DNA of 64,000 nt from Hymenobacter sp. GOD-10R (lineage in GTDB: Bacteria > Bacteroidota > Bacteroidia > Cytophagales > Hymenobacteraceae), in the NCBI RefSeq assembly GCF_035609205.1, contig NZ_CP141187.1, positions 1-64,000 on the forward strand, read 5' to 3'. Below, piece by piece: positions 26,074 through 37,200 of the stretch; the first letter of the stretch is position 1; the number at the start of each line of letters is the position of its first letter. A program made the translations under genes and the position numbers. The notes under the pieces were generated by a model, which had not been told where the DNA came from, did no database searches, and saw only the letters and a list, made by a program, of their open reading frames with translations.

Positions 26074-26309
26074 GGAACAGCAGCAGCAGCACAGACTAGT
26101 TTACTCTGCTGAACGCTACGCAAAGTAGAGAAAAGCTAGATTCGGGCCATCCTGTCCGCTTGTCCAGATCTTGGAAATATTTTCTTAACATAAAAGTGTT
26201 TATAATCTTAATCTTGGAAAAGTATTATTTTATGCTTGACTGGCTGCTGCGATCGGCGTGGTACTTTGTTGGGAGGATGAGCGCTGGCCTGGGCCTTTGC
26301 GAAAATCAG

Positions 26310-26795
26310 TCAATAAGGACTATGAGAAAAATAGTGAAGACGGCTAACGTTGAATCCAGGCGGCCGTAGGCTCCACCTGCCGAATTCCTTGGCCGGTTTC
26401 CGTGGCGGGGAAGAATGTACCACGAGCGTATTGCGCTTCAGCATTCCGGTGTTGGGTAGTCGATCTAGGTGGATTAGGCTGTCCGTTCGCGTGTGGCGGC
26501 CAGTGACCACATCTGCTGGAATAAACCCCATGTTCTCGTACGCAAAGCTACCATCGGTGTGGAACGTCAGCAGCGTGCCATTCACGCCCTACTCGTAGGA
26601 AGCAAACAAGAGCACGGGACTACTAGCAGGCTCAGGTGCTAGGTAGCGGAAGAGGGCATAGCTAAACAATGCTAGCGCTACGACGCCAACCAGCAAGAAG
26701 AATTTGCGCACAACAGAGCAATTTGGTTTGAGACTGATCGTAAGTTGTGCAAGAAACCACTTGGTTTTGCTGATACAGATTTCATGGCTGCTCAT
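26310..26795 (-). pseudogene. Small membrane-anchored protein broken by TAG
   Basis: From ATG 26795 the frame has one membrane helix (RKFFLLVGVVALALFSYALFRYL), then an extracytoplasmic part including TFHTDGSFAYENMGFIPADV. A TAG at 26589-26591 sits between ASYE and GVNGTLLTF with the same frame continuing on both sides. The upstream PRiA4-like frame runs into it without a stop. The family is not recognised. Confidence 0.5.
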
Positions 26796-27476
26796 CCGCG
26801 AAAAGTAGTCGTAGCCGCCCTGCGAAAGCAGAAAATCGGCGTTACCCTTAAGTTGATACAGTTTGGCCAGTTTCCGGTTGACCTGGACTTTGTTGAAGTG
26901 CTCCGGCTGAAAGGTCCAGAACCAGGTGGGTACATCGTCTTCGCGAATGCCCTCGCCGGCGATTAGCCGGTCCAAGGCTTCATAACTCCAGGAGAACTGG
27001 TCGAGCGTGCGCTGGTCATAGCCGCGGGGGCCGCCCACTTCTTCCGGGGGACAGGCCCGGCGGCCACTCACACAAACCGGAGTGATCGGCACGGCCGTCG
27101 GCGGCAGTACTTTCTCGACCCGCACCTGGTGCTGCCAGTAGTCGCCAAAATCGTACGTGTAGGTGAACTAATCATTGACTCGCCAATCGAAATCGCCGAG
27201 GTGGACCCGTCGGGCATCATCGGCATACCACGTGCCGCCGGCGTAGCTGATACCGTACTTGCCCCAGAGATGGAAACTGTGTAGATGCCAGTTCTCCCAA
27301 CCCATCACCATTTGAAAGACGTGGTGCAACTCGGCCAGGGTGGTATCGTCCCGCACCAACACGCGCCGCTTGATTTGCGGGCTGATGCCTAGCAGATGAA
27401 TCTTGAGTTGATAGCCCACCGCCAAGCGGTCAGGAGTTGAAGCAGCAGGTAGTTGAGTCATGGCCTTCACCGACAA
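26796..27476 (-). pseudogene. PRiA4_ORF3-like protein broken by TAG
   Basis: The frame from ATG 27476 matches the plasmid pRiA4b ORF-3-like family: YQLKIHLLGISPQIKRRVLV, then LHHVFQMVMGWENWHLHSF, then, after a TAG at 27168-27170, TYTYDFGDYWQHQVRVEKVL and CPPEEVGGPRGYD. The family's HxHxF and YDFGD motifs are both present. The frame lacks a stop of its own and merges with the following membrane-protein frame. The function of this family is unknown; it is frequent on plasmids and islands. Confidence 0.75.
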
Positions 27477-27893
27477 ATACGGCTTCCCAAGTTAGCCGGA
27501 GAGCCTGTTGCCCTCTACTGCCCCACACTTTTTGATGCTCTCCTAATTAGTATAACCTACTTCGAGATAGTATGATTGAGGGCTATACCATAGAATGTGA
27601 AAGCATTTTTTTGTACTGATAACCCGTTTTTAGCAGTGCAATAACAAAAATAGCAACGCATGGCTTAGGCTTCTATTGATCCAATAGGCTTCACCCAGTG
27701 CATTCCTTTGTGTATTCTGGGCAGGGTGAATCACAGCCTCCGCCAGCCCACCCGCGCCAGCTTCGGTCCTAGGTAACTCAGCATCACCCCACCCAGCAAC
27801 AATTTCCACCAATTGCTCGATGAAGTGGGTGCCGTTACTATACTCTCCTCACCTGCGCTTGGCACGCTGCTGGCACTGCGCCGTTGTACTAGG
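27477..27893. other. Intergenic region with a short C-terminal gene remnant
   Basis: On the minus strand a frame without ATG runs from about 27899 to a TGA at 27731-27733 and ends SSSNWWKLLLGGVMLSYLG followed by PKLARVGWRRL, which looks like the tail of a membrane-anchored protein. It overlaps the end of the lipase gene. Nothing else is recognisable. Confidence 0.3.
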
Positions 27894-30800
27894 TCAATTC
27901 ACCAAGAGACGGCGCATTACTACACCCACACGGACGAGGTAAATGCCGGGAGCTAAGCTGTGCAGGTCCAGGTCGACCTCTTCATCTGGCTTGACTGGGC
28001 CATGTGTGCGGACTGTCCTGCCGGCTAAATCCGACACGGTAATCGCACCAACTCCACCACGGATCCAAACGGTGTGTTGGGCCGGGTTGGGCCACAGTTG
28101 TACGGCCTGGCCCGCCGCCATTGACGTGCTGGCTGCTAAAGGAAAGGTCGCTACAACTTGCACCGACATAGTACGTGTGTGGCCGGCGTAGGTGACTCGC
28201 ATAGAATCCAACCCAGGGCGTATGCCCACAACCCATCCGTTGCGACGTGTGCGGGCATTGCCGCCAGGAAAGCTAAACGTGACGCCCGGCACCCCAAGTA
28301 CGTTGCGGGTAACCCCGTCCGAAAAGGTCCCCATGACGCGCACCAGTGCGCTATCGCCCACGCCCGTGTAGATGAGGTGCGGCTCCACGCGCAGGCCTGT
28401 GAGCAGGGCCCTAGTGGTTAGTTGGGTACTCAGCGTATCGGTCAACAGGTAGGTGGAGTCCGCAAACGCGACGGCGATAATTTTCAGCCGGCCAAGCCCT
28501 TGCTTCGGCACGCGGACGTAAGCCGTGCCGCCGGCTCCGGATATTAGCCGCGTGGTCACCTCTGCCGTGCCACTTCCGCACAGCAGCAGCACTCGCTTCA
28601 CCTCGGAGCTGGCCGCTACCGTTACTTGAATGCTGTCCAGGTCAGTGGCAACCGCACCGCGGGTTGGCGAGGTGATTCGAAGTATGGCGGCAGGATTCGT
28701 GGTGGGCGTCGCGGTAAGAGGTTGGCGCGGGTATACACTGGTAATAGCTGCCGGGACGAGGTTGCCTGTTGTGAACGGATATGCCGTTTGCGTGCTGGGG
28801 CTTTTCGCTCGCAGCAATGTTTCGATTTTGCTTTGCACAGCCGGCGAACCACCTGAGCCGTGCCATTGATCAGGAAACTCATTCAATTCGTTGCTGTACG
28901 GCGCCCCGAGCCCACCACGTTGGCTGCTCACGCTCACAATCAAATCGTTATAGTTTTGATATACGGAGTTAAACAAATACTCGTTAAGGTCCTGCGTCAG
29001 CACTGGGAGTTTCGACGCCATCCAGCCCACAAGTAACCCTCCCCAACTGAACTGGCCCTTGAGCAGTTTCTCAACTGAGAGATAGGGGCTTAAGGTGACA
29101 TACGTCGTGATCGTGTGCAACCCTACGCCCTTGGTGTCGGGAGCCGCGTTGAGGCGGGCCATGGCAGGGCTGTTGTAACTCAGGTCAGCCACAGCGCCGT
29201 TGATCGGGTCCTTGCCCAGCAGCGCTAATGCCCCAATTAACCCTACACGCTCTGACGTGGGCAGGCTGTTGATAAAATTGGGGATTGGGCTGCCGCTGTG
29301 CGGGGTGTTAAGGGTGATCAACCGGTTTATGTCCCGTCGGTAGGTCGGACTCTGAATGTACTGCCGGCTAAGCAGGCCGCCCATGCTGTGGCCGACTAGG
29401 TCGACCTTCGAAGCGGAGATGTTGCGGTACGAGTAGTCCTGGAGGCTGGCCCCGACATGATACTGAAACAGGGGCGCGTTGGCGGCAAAGCTGCGGTCAG
29501 CGCCATAATCAGCGTACCGGATTTGCTCCGTGTGCTCATACAAGCCGTCGGCAACAAGCTTGTCGCGTAGTCCTGGAAACGCCTCCTCACCGCTCGACCA
29601 CAGCCCATGCACGAGCAGTAAGGGTGGGCGCACGACTTCCAATTTATAAGCCGCTAACACAAGGGGTGTGGTTGGCACTTTTACGTCCATCACCAGCAAG
29701 GTTAGCGTCTGGCGCGCGCCCACTGTATCTACAAACGCCGGGTGGTGATATATTGCTTCGGCACTCGTTGTCGTGGTAGTGACGGGGTCAAAATATCCCG
29801 CTGCATCCGCCATCGGGCCGCTTTTGTCGTTGTTGTAGTTCTCTAGGATACGCAACGCCAGTTGTTGATTGTTGCTGCGAAATACGTTTATCAACGTGCC
29901 AGCGGTATTATCCGCGCAGACCCGAACCACTCCGGTGGTCGCGTAGTGCAACCCGATGCGTGGGGAGGCAGTACCAGCTTGTGGGAGGTGATAGGCCTCG
30001 TTGATGAGGGAGGAGCCCTCCAAGGGGAGCCAAGTGCCGCCCCACTGTACAATGTTGTTGACGCTTACTCCATCGGCCGTGGTGGAATTGCCCGACGCAT
30101 ACAAAGTTCCACTACTTGACACGGCTACAACACCCCCACCCTTCTTCAAGTCGGTGCCTACAGACGTCCAACTGGAGCCATTCCACTGATAAATCTTGCC
30201 GATATCGACCCCTGCTGTGGTTATGAACGAGCCCGCATAGAGTGTTCCCGAGAGCGACAACGCCAGCCGTCCTACGAACGTACTGAGGCCGGTACCCATA
30301 CGGGTCCAGTAAGTACCATTCCATTGAGCCACACGATAGGCTTTCACCGGACGATTCGCACTATCGGCAGCGCTGAACCATCCTCCAGCGTAAAGTACCC
30401 CGGAGCTGGATACGGCCAAACCATACACCGTCCCATTTACACCGTAGTATGGCCCTTCACCAAGAGGGCTCCACGCGGTGCCGTTCCACTGCGCGATATG
30501 GTTAGCGGTTTGCCCGCCGGCGGTGGTCAATGTTCCTCCCGCATACAGGATTCCTGCACTTGATAGCGTCAAGGTATTCACGCTATTATTTGTTCCTGCG
30601 CCAAGAGCGCTCCACACGGTGCCGTTCCATTGGGCGATGTTGCTGGCGAGTTGCCCGCCGGCCCTGGTAAAAGAGCCCCCTACATACAAAACGCCCGCGC
30701 TCGATATAGCTAAATCGTAGACCGCCGTAGTGTTATTCAGTCCGTTGGTTACGCCCGTGCCCAGGGGAGCCCACGCGGTGCCGTTCCACTGGGCAATGTT

Positions 30801-31376
30801 GCTAGCGGGCTGCCCGCCGGCGCTGGTAAAGGAACCACCTGCGTACAGGATTCCGGCTTTAGATATGGCCAGGGCGGACACAATGCCTTGCCCACCGGTG
30901 AGGCCAGTACCCAAGGGTAACCACCGGGTGCCGTCCCATTGAGCGATGTTGTTTGCCCTTACTCCGCCGGCAGTCGTGAATTGCCCAGCGGCATAGAGGA
31001 TACCTGTGCTCGAAATGACAATTGCCCCAATAGGGCCGTTGGTTCCATTGGCTGCGGGTGGGCCATTTACACGACGAACATCAGCCCCGCCTGTACCTGC
31101 CCCCTCAACACCCTCAGCCGTAAGATGGAACACAGGTCGTCCGTCCGCGGCAGTTGCAAGGGTATACCCTATCGCGTCGTACGAACCGCTTGCGCCATTA
31201 CGAACAGTTCCGTCGGGATTCAAGATCGCGTTTAGCGAGACAGCTGCCAGGGGCTCGGACAGTTCGCCCCTGGCATGTGACGGTGCGTGGAAGAAAAGAA
31301 GCATAACAACGTACAAAAACGCTGCAAACGGCGTGTCTGTGCTGGAAGCTGCCGGTTTCCACATAACTATAGACAT
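27894..31376 (-). CDS. Large exported lipase with seven-repeat propeller and T9SS sorting domain
   Basis: This 1160-residue protein starts with a signal peptide (hydrophobic stretch about 18-35). Residues about 105-450 hold seven repeats of the form LYAGGxFTTAGG...IAQWNGTAWxPLGxG, likely a seven-bladed propeller. An alpha/beta-hydrolase lipase domain (about 580-870) has LLLVHGLW (oxyanion region) and the nucleophile GHSMGG in VDLVGHSMGGLLSRQY. C-terminal Ig/Big-type domains precede a T9SS type A sorting domain (LWPNPAQHTVWI ... LAPGIYLVRV). It should be secreted to the surface by the type IX system, where the propeller may bind a polymer or surface while the lipase acts on lipids. Confidence 0.88.
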   Translation of the reverse strand: MSIVMWKPAASSTDTPFAAFLYVVMLLFFHAPSHARGELSEPLAAVSLNAILNPDGTVRNGASGSYDAIGYTLATAADGRPVFHLTAEGVEGAGTGGADVRRVNGPPAANGTNGPIGAIVISSTGILYAAGQFTTAGGVRANNIAQWDGTRWLPLGTGLTGGQGIVSALAISKAGILYAGGSFTSAGGQPASNIAQWNGTAWAPLGTGVTNGLNNTTAVYDLAISSAGVLYVGGSFTRAGGQLASNIAQWNGTVWSALGAGTNNSVNTLTLSSAGILYAGGTLTTAGGQTANHIAQWNGTAWSPLGEGPYYGVNGTVYGLAVSSSGVLYAGGWFSAADSANRPVKAYRVAQWNGTYWTRMGTGLSTFVGRLALSLSGTLYAGSFITTAGVDIGKIYQWNGSSWTSVGTDLKKGGGVVAVSSSGTLYASGNSTTADGVSVNNIVQWGGTWLPLEGSSLINEAYHLPQAGTASPRIGLHYATTGVVRVCADNTAGTLINVFRSNNQQLALRILENYNNDKSGPMADAAGYFDPVTTTTTSAEAIYHHPAFVDTVGARQTLTLLVMDVKVPTTPLVLAAYKLEVVRPPLLLVHGLWSSGEEAFPGLRDKLVADGLYEHTEQIRYADYGADRSFAANAPLFQYHVGASLQDYSYRNISASKVDLVGHSMGGLLSRQYIQSPTYRRDINRLITLNTPHSGSPIPNFINSLPTSERVGLIGALALLGKDPINGAVADLSYNSPAMARLNAAPDTKGVGLHTITTYVTLSPYLSVEKLLKGQFSWGGLLVGWMASKLPVLTQDLNEYLFNSVYQNYNDLIVSVSSQRGGLGAPYSNELNEFPDQWHGSGGSPAVQSKIETLLRAKSPSTQTAYPFTTGNLVPAAITSVYPRQPLTATPTTNPAAILRITSPTRGAVATDLDSIQVTVAASSEVKRVLLLCGSGTAEVTTRLISGAGGTAYVRVPKQGLGRLKIIAVAFADSTYLLTDTLSTQLTTRALLTGLRVEPHLIYTGVGDSALVRVMGTFSDGVTRNVLGVPGVTFSFPGGNARTRRNGWVVGIRPGLDSMRVTYAGHTRTMSVQVVATFPLAASTSMAAGQAVQLWPNPAQHTVWIRGGVGAITVSDLAGRTVRTHGPVKPDEEVDLDLHSLAPGIYLVRVGVVMRRLLVN

Positions 31377-31704
31377 CAGGAAAATGAATGTGTTATTTGA
31401 AGTGTTCGTATCATGCTATGGCCATAACACAAGCCCACATATTGTGTAGCTGCAGAGCGCAACCGTAACAGCGATCGCATCCTCCAGGTAGCTGTTAGTG
31501 GGACCGTTATAGAAACAAAACATGAAATAATTTAATAAATATTTGCAATAAAGCAACAAGCTATTTATTTGTAAGCAGTTGCTGGTCGATGCGTTTTGTG
31601 AAATCCTATGCATCTAAAGATTTGGGTATGGAGAAGCGCCCTGAGGGGCTTTTTGTGTGGCTTGCTTATCCTAGCTAGCTACTATGAATATCCACCGATC
31701 TCAT
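31377..31704. other. Intergenic region between lipase gene and IS3 element
   Basis: About 330 bases, AT-rich near 31500-31570. I see no gene or recognisable site beyond what may be the lipase promoter. Confidence 0.4.
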
Positions 31705-31717
31705 TGAGGTGGTCTAA

Positions 31718-32596
31718 CTAAGCTGGACAGAGTTGGGACGTTGTTTGAAGCTGGGTTTCGAAGTGGTTGGGGGCGCGGTAGCCGAGCGAAGAATGCCGCC
31801 GTTCGGCGTTGTAGCAGGCGATGTGGTGGCTGATTTCGAGCTTGGCTTCGACCAGTCCGGGAAAGCTGCCGCCGTCGAGCAGCTCGGCTTTGAAGCGGCT
31901 CCAAAACGATTCGGCGTGTGCGTTATCGTAGCAGTTGCCGCGCCGGCTCATGCTCTGCAACGCGCCGTGTTTGGCGACCAGGTCTTTGAAGCGGCTGGCC
32001 GTGTACTGGCTGCCTTGGTCGGAGTGGATGACGAGCCCGGCCGGGGGCCGGCGCACCACGAGGGCCCGGCGCAGGGCCTCGCTGACCAAATCCTCGGGCA
32101 TGGTGTCGCGCACGTCCCAGCCCACAATTTTGCGCGAGCAGCGGTCGAGCCACACGGCCAAGTAGAGCCAACCGCCGCCCTGGCGCGGCAGGTAGGTGAT
32201 GTCGCCCACCCACACCCGGTTAGGGGCGGTGGGGGCCGGCTGGCCAAGCAAGCGGTTGGGCGCGGCCCGAACAGACGGGTCGGAATTGGTGGTGCGCGGC
32301 ACAAACGAGCGGGGCTGCTGCGCGCGTAAGCCGTGGGCCTTGAGCACGCGGCGGATGCGCCAGCGGCCTACGGCGTGGCCGGCGGCCTGCACTTCAGCCC
32401 GTAGCCGGCGCGTGCCATAACGCTGGCTATGATAGGCAAAGGCTTCGCGCACGGCCACTTGCCAGGCGGGCTCCACCGGCAGGCACGGCCGGCGGCGCCA
32501 GGCGTAATACGCGGCCGGGGCCACGCGCAGCACCTGGCAGAGCTGACGCACGGGCACGTGGCCAGCCCGTTGGGAAATGTGCTGGTAGGTACTCAC
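31718..32596 (-). CDS. IS3-family transposase OrfB (DDE integrase core)
   Basis: This 292-residue protein has the HTH_21 segment (YAWRRRPCLP ... SQRYGTRRLRAEV) and an rve integrase core. The catalytic residues are visible: Asp in WVGDITYLP, Asp in VIHSDQGSQYT and Glu in AHAESFWSRFKAE. The start overlaps the orfA stop by four bases, so translation is coupled or uses programmed -1 frameshifting as in other IS3 members. The gene looks intact. Confidence 0.93.
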   Translation of the reverse strand: MSTYQHISQRAGHVPVRQLCQVLRVAPAAYYAWRRRPCLPVEPAWQVAVREAFAYHSQRYGTRRLRAEVQAAGHAVGRWRIRRVLKAHGLRAQQPRSFVPRTTNSDPSVRAAPNRLLGQPAPTAPNRVWVGDITYLPRQGGGWLYLAVWLDRCSRKIVGWDVRDTMPEDLVSEALRRALVVRRPPAGLVIHSDQGSQYTASRFKDLVAKHGALQSMSRRGNCYDNAHAESFWSRFKAELLDGGSFPGLVEAKLEISHHIACYNAERRHSSLGYRAPNHFETQLQTTSQLCPA

Positions 32597-32895
32597 CTTG
32601 TCGGCTGGCCGAAGATGACCAAGGCTTTTTTTAAAATATCCAACTCCTGCTCGGCCCGCTTCAGGCGGGCGCGTAGGGCGCGGACCTCCGGGTCACGGGC
32701 CACTTCTTCGCTGCCCACTTCGGCCACGAGCTGCGCCTGCTGCCAGCGGTAGAGCAGCTTGGGGCTAATGCCCAACTGCCGGGCCGCCGCCTGGGTGCTG
32801 CGGCTCTCGCCAGCCAGGCGTAGCGCCTCGGCCTTGAAGGCCTCGTCGTATTTACGTCGTTTGTCGGGCGACGCCCCGTTGGTTTTGGTTGCCAT
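32593..32895 (-). CDS. IS3-family transposase OrfA (HTH protein)
   Basis: This short protein has an HTH_Tnp_1 domain (KRRKYDEAFKAEALRLAGE, then TQAAARQLGISPKLLYRWQQ) and a C-terminal leucine-rich coiled coil (RALRARLKRAEQELDILKKAL) used for dimerisation with OrfB. The ATG at 32895 is preferred; another ATG at 32931 is in frame but lies inside the terminal region. It binds the element's ends. Confidence 0.88.
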   Translation of the reverse strand: MATKTNGASPDKRRKYDEAFKAEALRLAGESRSTQAAARQLGISPKLLYRWQQAQLVAEVGSEEVARDPEVRALRARLKRAEQELDILKKALVIFGQPTR

Positions 32896-32946
32896 GACAG
32901 AAGAAATATACGGCCTTCTTCTGTCCGTCATGCCTAGACCACCTCA

Positions 32947-33580
32947 TCCAGGGAAGGTCCAGAAAGCCAAACTTATTGATCTAGTACAGATTGGAGGTAG
33001 TTAAGCCCGATTATCTCGTAGATGAGGTTCGACAAGACGGTTCAGAAAAGAATAGGCACTTTGCTTTTTGAACCTGACTTGTTGAACCAGCTAGATAATT
33101 AGCTTCAATACAAAGTCATATTATCAACTTTGATTAATACTATTAATAACTCGTAAAGTCCTTAGAGTAACTTTATCCTCCTGTTGCTATAAGAAGGCCA
33201 AGCTTTCCGGCGATGCAGACTGTTCTTTCTATCAAATCCGAAGAATTACCGGCAATCGACCGGCCCAGTAAGCAGCCACTTCCGGCGCCGATTACGTTGT
33301 TCACGGGCAAGGTAGCACCCGCGCGCTGCGGCTTTCTCGAGATCCTGCAACCCAGTCCGCAGTACGTGTTCGGGGAGGCTTTGCAGGAGGGAAGTTTTTC
33401 GTAGGTCTTCTCCCTGGAGGGGAGCGTGACCGGGATAGGTGTCGTGCGCTTGCTCGCCGGGCAGCGCGCGCACACCTATGCCTCCCGGCCGCAAGAACAG
33501 GTTGGTCTCCAGTTAGCTTAATTCCCCCTTCACCAAACGACAACACAGGGCGTTGGTGTTGTCAAACGAGGCGGCCTGAA
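32947..33580. other. Intergenic region, no convincing gene
   Basis: Several mutually overlapping short frames occur around 33170-33550 on both strands. The most protein-like is a minus-strand frame reading LETNLFLRPGGIGVRALPGE and onward to about 33246, but it lacks an ATG and has an upstream TAA. It may be a remnant. I recognise no site. Confidence 0.35.
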
Positions 33581-33910
33581 TCAACAAAACAGGTAAAACT
33601 TGTCAACTCCTTTTAGGACACGACACCCAAGTGATTGGAACAAGGCGAGTTTGTGCGCGAGCTGGTTAGCTTTATCGCCCGTGACCCAGCCGCCCCCGTG
33701 CACGTAGAGCACCACCGGCCGCGGGCCGCCCGGCGTGGTAAAGCGATACACGTCCAAGCTGAGCAGGTTCTGGGCCGTGCCAGAAAGAGATTTGTAGGCA
33801 ATGGTTCGCTTCTGATAGGCCCCGGGCTCTTGCGCGGGAGCAGGCATTGTTTGCTGGCAGGCACTGCTGACCAGGAGCAGCAACAAAAAGGCGAAGCGAA
33901 CCAGGAGCAT
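33581..33910 (-). pseudogene. Truncated exported alpha/beta hydrolase (esterase)
   Basis: From ATG 33910 the protein begins with a lipoprotein signal (LLLLLVSSACQQ) and reaches the oxyanion motif VLYVHGGGWVTGDK, followed by HKLALFQSLG. At that point, where relatives continue with a strand such as YVFVSVNYR, the sequence changes to CRVLKGVDKFYLFC and stops. The nucleophile Ser, Asp and His are absent. About two thirds of the gene has been lost, probably by deletion linked to the neighbouring mobile DNA. Confidence 0.75.
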
Positions 33911-34039
33911 AGCGGAGCAGAAAGGGCAGACGCCGTCGGGCGTAGAAAGTTTAACGAGCACGTCTGACGACCAGGCAATTATCCGACCAGTGTCTACTAG
34001 CTAGGGAGGAGACAAAGCCGTAGGGGAGCGGAGGTTGAA

Positions 34040-34080
34040 AACAAGAAAGCTACTTCCTGTCTGGAGGTGGCTTTCTTGTT
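34040..34080. terminator. Stem-loop terminator
   Basis: An 18-base stem with G-U pairs (34040-34057 with 34063-34080) and a 5-base loop. The sequence, including the trailing TGATGGGCATGTGG, closely resembles the terminator at 37716-37750, so the two may be copies flanking the FG-GAP gene. Confidence 0.65.
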
Positions 34081-34266
34081 GATGGGCATGTGGCGAAAGT
34101 CTCCGAGCTAGCGGATATGCTCAGCCTCACACTGTTTTAGTAGCTATCTAAGATTGTATAATAAAGTCAAGATAACATTCTATTACAGAAACTTATACGC
34201 AGTTTTATGGTACAGCATCGTAGCTGCATCTACTCCAAGGCTATTCCTCATCTCCTTCTCTCTGCT

Positions 34267-37200
34267 ATGCCGCGTACTTCTACGTTTACCACCTGCCAAA
34301 CAGCACCCCCAAGAACATTTTTTACCCTGCTTGGCTGGCTGTTGCTCGCCGGCACGGCAAGCGCCCAAGCCCCAGTCGTTACGGCGGTGTCACCGCCGCG
34401 CAATACCATCGCTGCGCCGCGCACTACGCCCGTCGCGGTCACGTTTAATCAGCCGCTCAGTAACACTACCGCTACCCAGCAAGCGCTAAAGGTATTTGGC
34501 GAACAGTCCGGTCTAGAAACGGGTACTGCCGCCGCCAGTGGCAACACACTCACCTTCGCGCCTAGTAAGGGCTTTAAGTCCGGGGAAACGGTCGTTGCGA
34601 CCGTTACGCGAGCGGCGCAAAGCACAACGGGTACCGCCGTCACACCCTACGTATTCCAGTTCACGGCCGGCACGGCTCCTACGGCGGGTACCTTTGGCGG
34701 CGGCTCCGACTTGTCGGTAGGCAACAACCCGGTCGCTATTGCTACCGGCGACGTGGACGGCGATGGCGACCTGGACCTAGCCGTGGCTAGCGGCTACAGC
34801 ATCGTGAATGTGCGCCTGAACAACGGTAGCGGCACCTACAGCGGTGGGCAGGAGGTAAGCGTGGGGCTCATTCCACGCGACCTGACCTTAGGGGACATTG
34901 ACAACGATGGCGACCTGGACTTGCTGGTCGATGACGACCAGAACAGTAAAATAAGCGTGCGCCTGAATAATGGCAGCGGCACCTTCAGTGGCACGCAGGA
35001 AGTAGCCGTGGGCAATGGTCCGCAGAGCCAAACCGTAGGCGACATTGATGGGGATGGCGACCTGGACCTGGTGACAGCCAATCTCAGGGGTACGGCCAGC
35101 GTACGGCTGAACAACGGCAGTGGCAGCTTCAGCGGCGACCAGGAAGTGATTGTCGGCGGCACGCTGCTGCGCGTAGCGCTGCACGACGTAGATAGCGACG
35201 GTGACCTCGATCTGTTAGCAGTCAATACGGGCGGCGTAGCCGTATGCTTGAACAACGGCGTGGGCACCTTCACCACCACCAGCAACACGCCCGCGAATGG
35301 TTTCGGTTACTCGTTGGCCGTGGGTGACATCGACGGGGACGGCGACCTGGATTTGCTTATTGGTAACTTCTACAACTATGGCAGCGCTAACAACACCGTG
35401 AGCGTGCGCCTAAACAATGGCACCGGCGTTTTCAACGGCAGTCAGGAAGTAATTATCGGGCCCTACACCACAGGAGCCAATGTTGCCCAGGTGAAGTTAG
35501 GTGACGTAGACGGGGACGGGGATCTGGACCTAGTAGCCGCGAACACCACCAACGACGCTGGTCGCGTGAGCATCCGCCTGAACGACGGCAACGGCACCTT
35601 CAGCGGCGTGCAGGAAGTGGCCGTGCTGCTCCCCTCGGGCCTGGCCGTGGGCGACGTGGACGGCGACGGCGACCTGGACCTGCTGACCTCCAGCAACGCC
35701 CGCAGCGGCGCCAGCATACGCCTGAACCAAGGAGCAGCGGCGCCTACGATTACGGGTATCTCGCCGGCCATCAGCCCTGTGGGCAGTACGGTGGTTATCA
35801 CGGGTACTAACTTTTTGAATACCACTAGCATCACCTTCAATGGCGTGGCGGCTACTAGTTTTGTGCTGAATTCAGCTACCCAACTCACGGTTACCGTTCC
35901 TAGTGGTGCTACTTCCGGTGCGGTGGTCGTCACAACCAACGTAGGCGTCAGCAACGGCATCCCCTTTACGGTTGGGCCCTTGCTGACCATCACCTCGTTC
36001 AGCCCGGCGCGTAATGCCACGAACGCTCCCCGCAACACGCCCGTGGCGCTTACCTTCAACCGGGAGCTAAGCACCGGCGCCGCTACGCAAGGGGCGGTGA
36101 AGGTCTTCGGAACGCAAGCGGGCGGCCCAAAAGCCGGCACGGCAAGTGTCAGCGGCAACACCCTGACCTTCACGCCTACTGTTAGCTTTAAGCCCGGCGA
36201 AACGGTCTTCTCGACCGTGACCACGGCCGTGACCAGCAGCAGCCAGCAGCCGTTTCTGGCGCCCTACGTGTTCCAGTTTACCGCGGCCACGGCTCCCGCG
36301 GCCGGCATTTTCACGGGTCCGCTTGAGGCCAGCGTCGGTACCAATCCGCAGAGTGTGGCCCTGGGCGACGTGGATGGCGACGGCGACGTGGATGTTCTCA
36401 CGGCCAACAACCTGAATAATGCTCCCACTAACAGCACGGTGAGCATACGCCTGAACAACGGCAACGGTGCTTACACAGGCACCCAAGAAGTAGGTGTTGG
36501 CACTGGCCCTTACAGCATAAAGCTCGGCGATATCGACGGCGACGGCGACTTGGACTTTGTGACGGCCAATGCCAACTCCGGCGAGCGAAACACCATTAGC
36601 GTACGCCTGAACAACGGCAGCGGCACCTTTTCCGGCACGCAGACCCTGAGCGTGGGCAACCTGCCCCACGATGTTGCCTTGGGCGACGTCGATGGTGACG
36701 GGGACCTGGATTTGTTGGTAGCCAACTACGTTACGTTTGGCCCGAACTACGCCACTAATAGCACGGTGAGCGTGCGCCTAAACAATGGCAGCGGCACCTT
36801 TGCCACAACTGGTCAGGATGTGATCGTGGGTCCGCGCCCCCTGCACCTAGTCGTGGGCGACATCGACAACGACGGTGATTTGGACTTTATCACGGCCAAC
36901 TCCAGTGGTACCACTGCCAGCGTGCGTCTGAACGACGGCCAGGGCACTTTCGGCGGTACGCAAGAGGTTGCCGTTGGCTTCAACCCACACGATGTGGTGC
37001 TTGGCGACGTGGACAGCGATGGCGACTTGGATCTGCTCACGGCCAACTACTATGACTACACTAATCCGGCCAATAACTTTACTAACAGCACGGTGAGCGT
37101 GCGCTTGAATAATGGTCGTGGCCTGTTCAGCGGCACGCAGCAAGTTTCGGTGGGGCAAGGTGCCATTACGCTAGCCCTCGGCGATGCCGATGGGGACGGC

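Larger units (their letters stand above)
31705..32946 (-). mobile_element. IS3-family insertion sequence, complete
   Basis: The ends share TGAGGTGGTCTA as an inverted repeat (31705-31716 and 32935-32946). It encodes overlapping orfA and orfB. I found no clear 3-base target duplication. Confidence 0.85.

Noticed and set aside
26310..26585. An independent gene starting at GTG 26585
   Set aside because: The frame is continuous with the upstream membrane-anchor part apart from one TAG, and no start signal is evident.
31718..32329. Plus-strand frames across the IS3 transposase
   Set aside because: They are antisense to a transposase with complete DDE motifs.
33213..33404. A 63-codon plus-strand ORF
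   Set aside because: It overlaps equally good minus-strand frames and has no neighbour, motif or start signal to support it.
35463..36224. A 253-codon minus-strand frame and several shorter ones opposite the FG-GAP gene
   Set aside because: They mirror the repeated FG-GAP DNA and show the same low-complexity repeats; the plus-strand protein has signal peptide, domains and T9SS tail.
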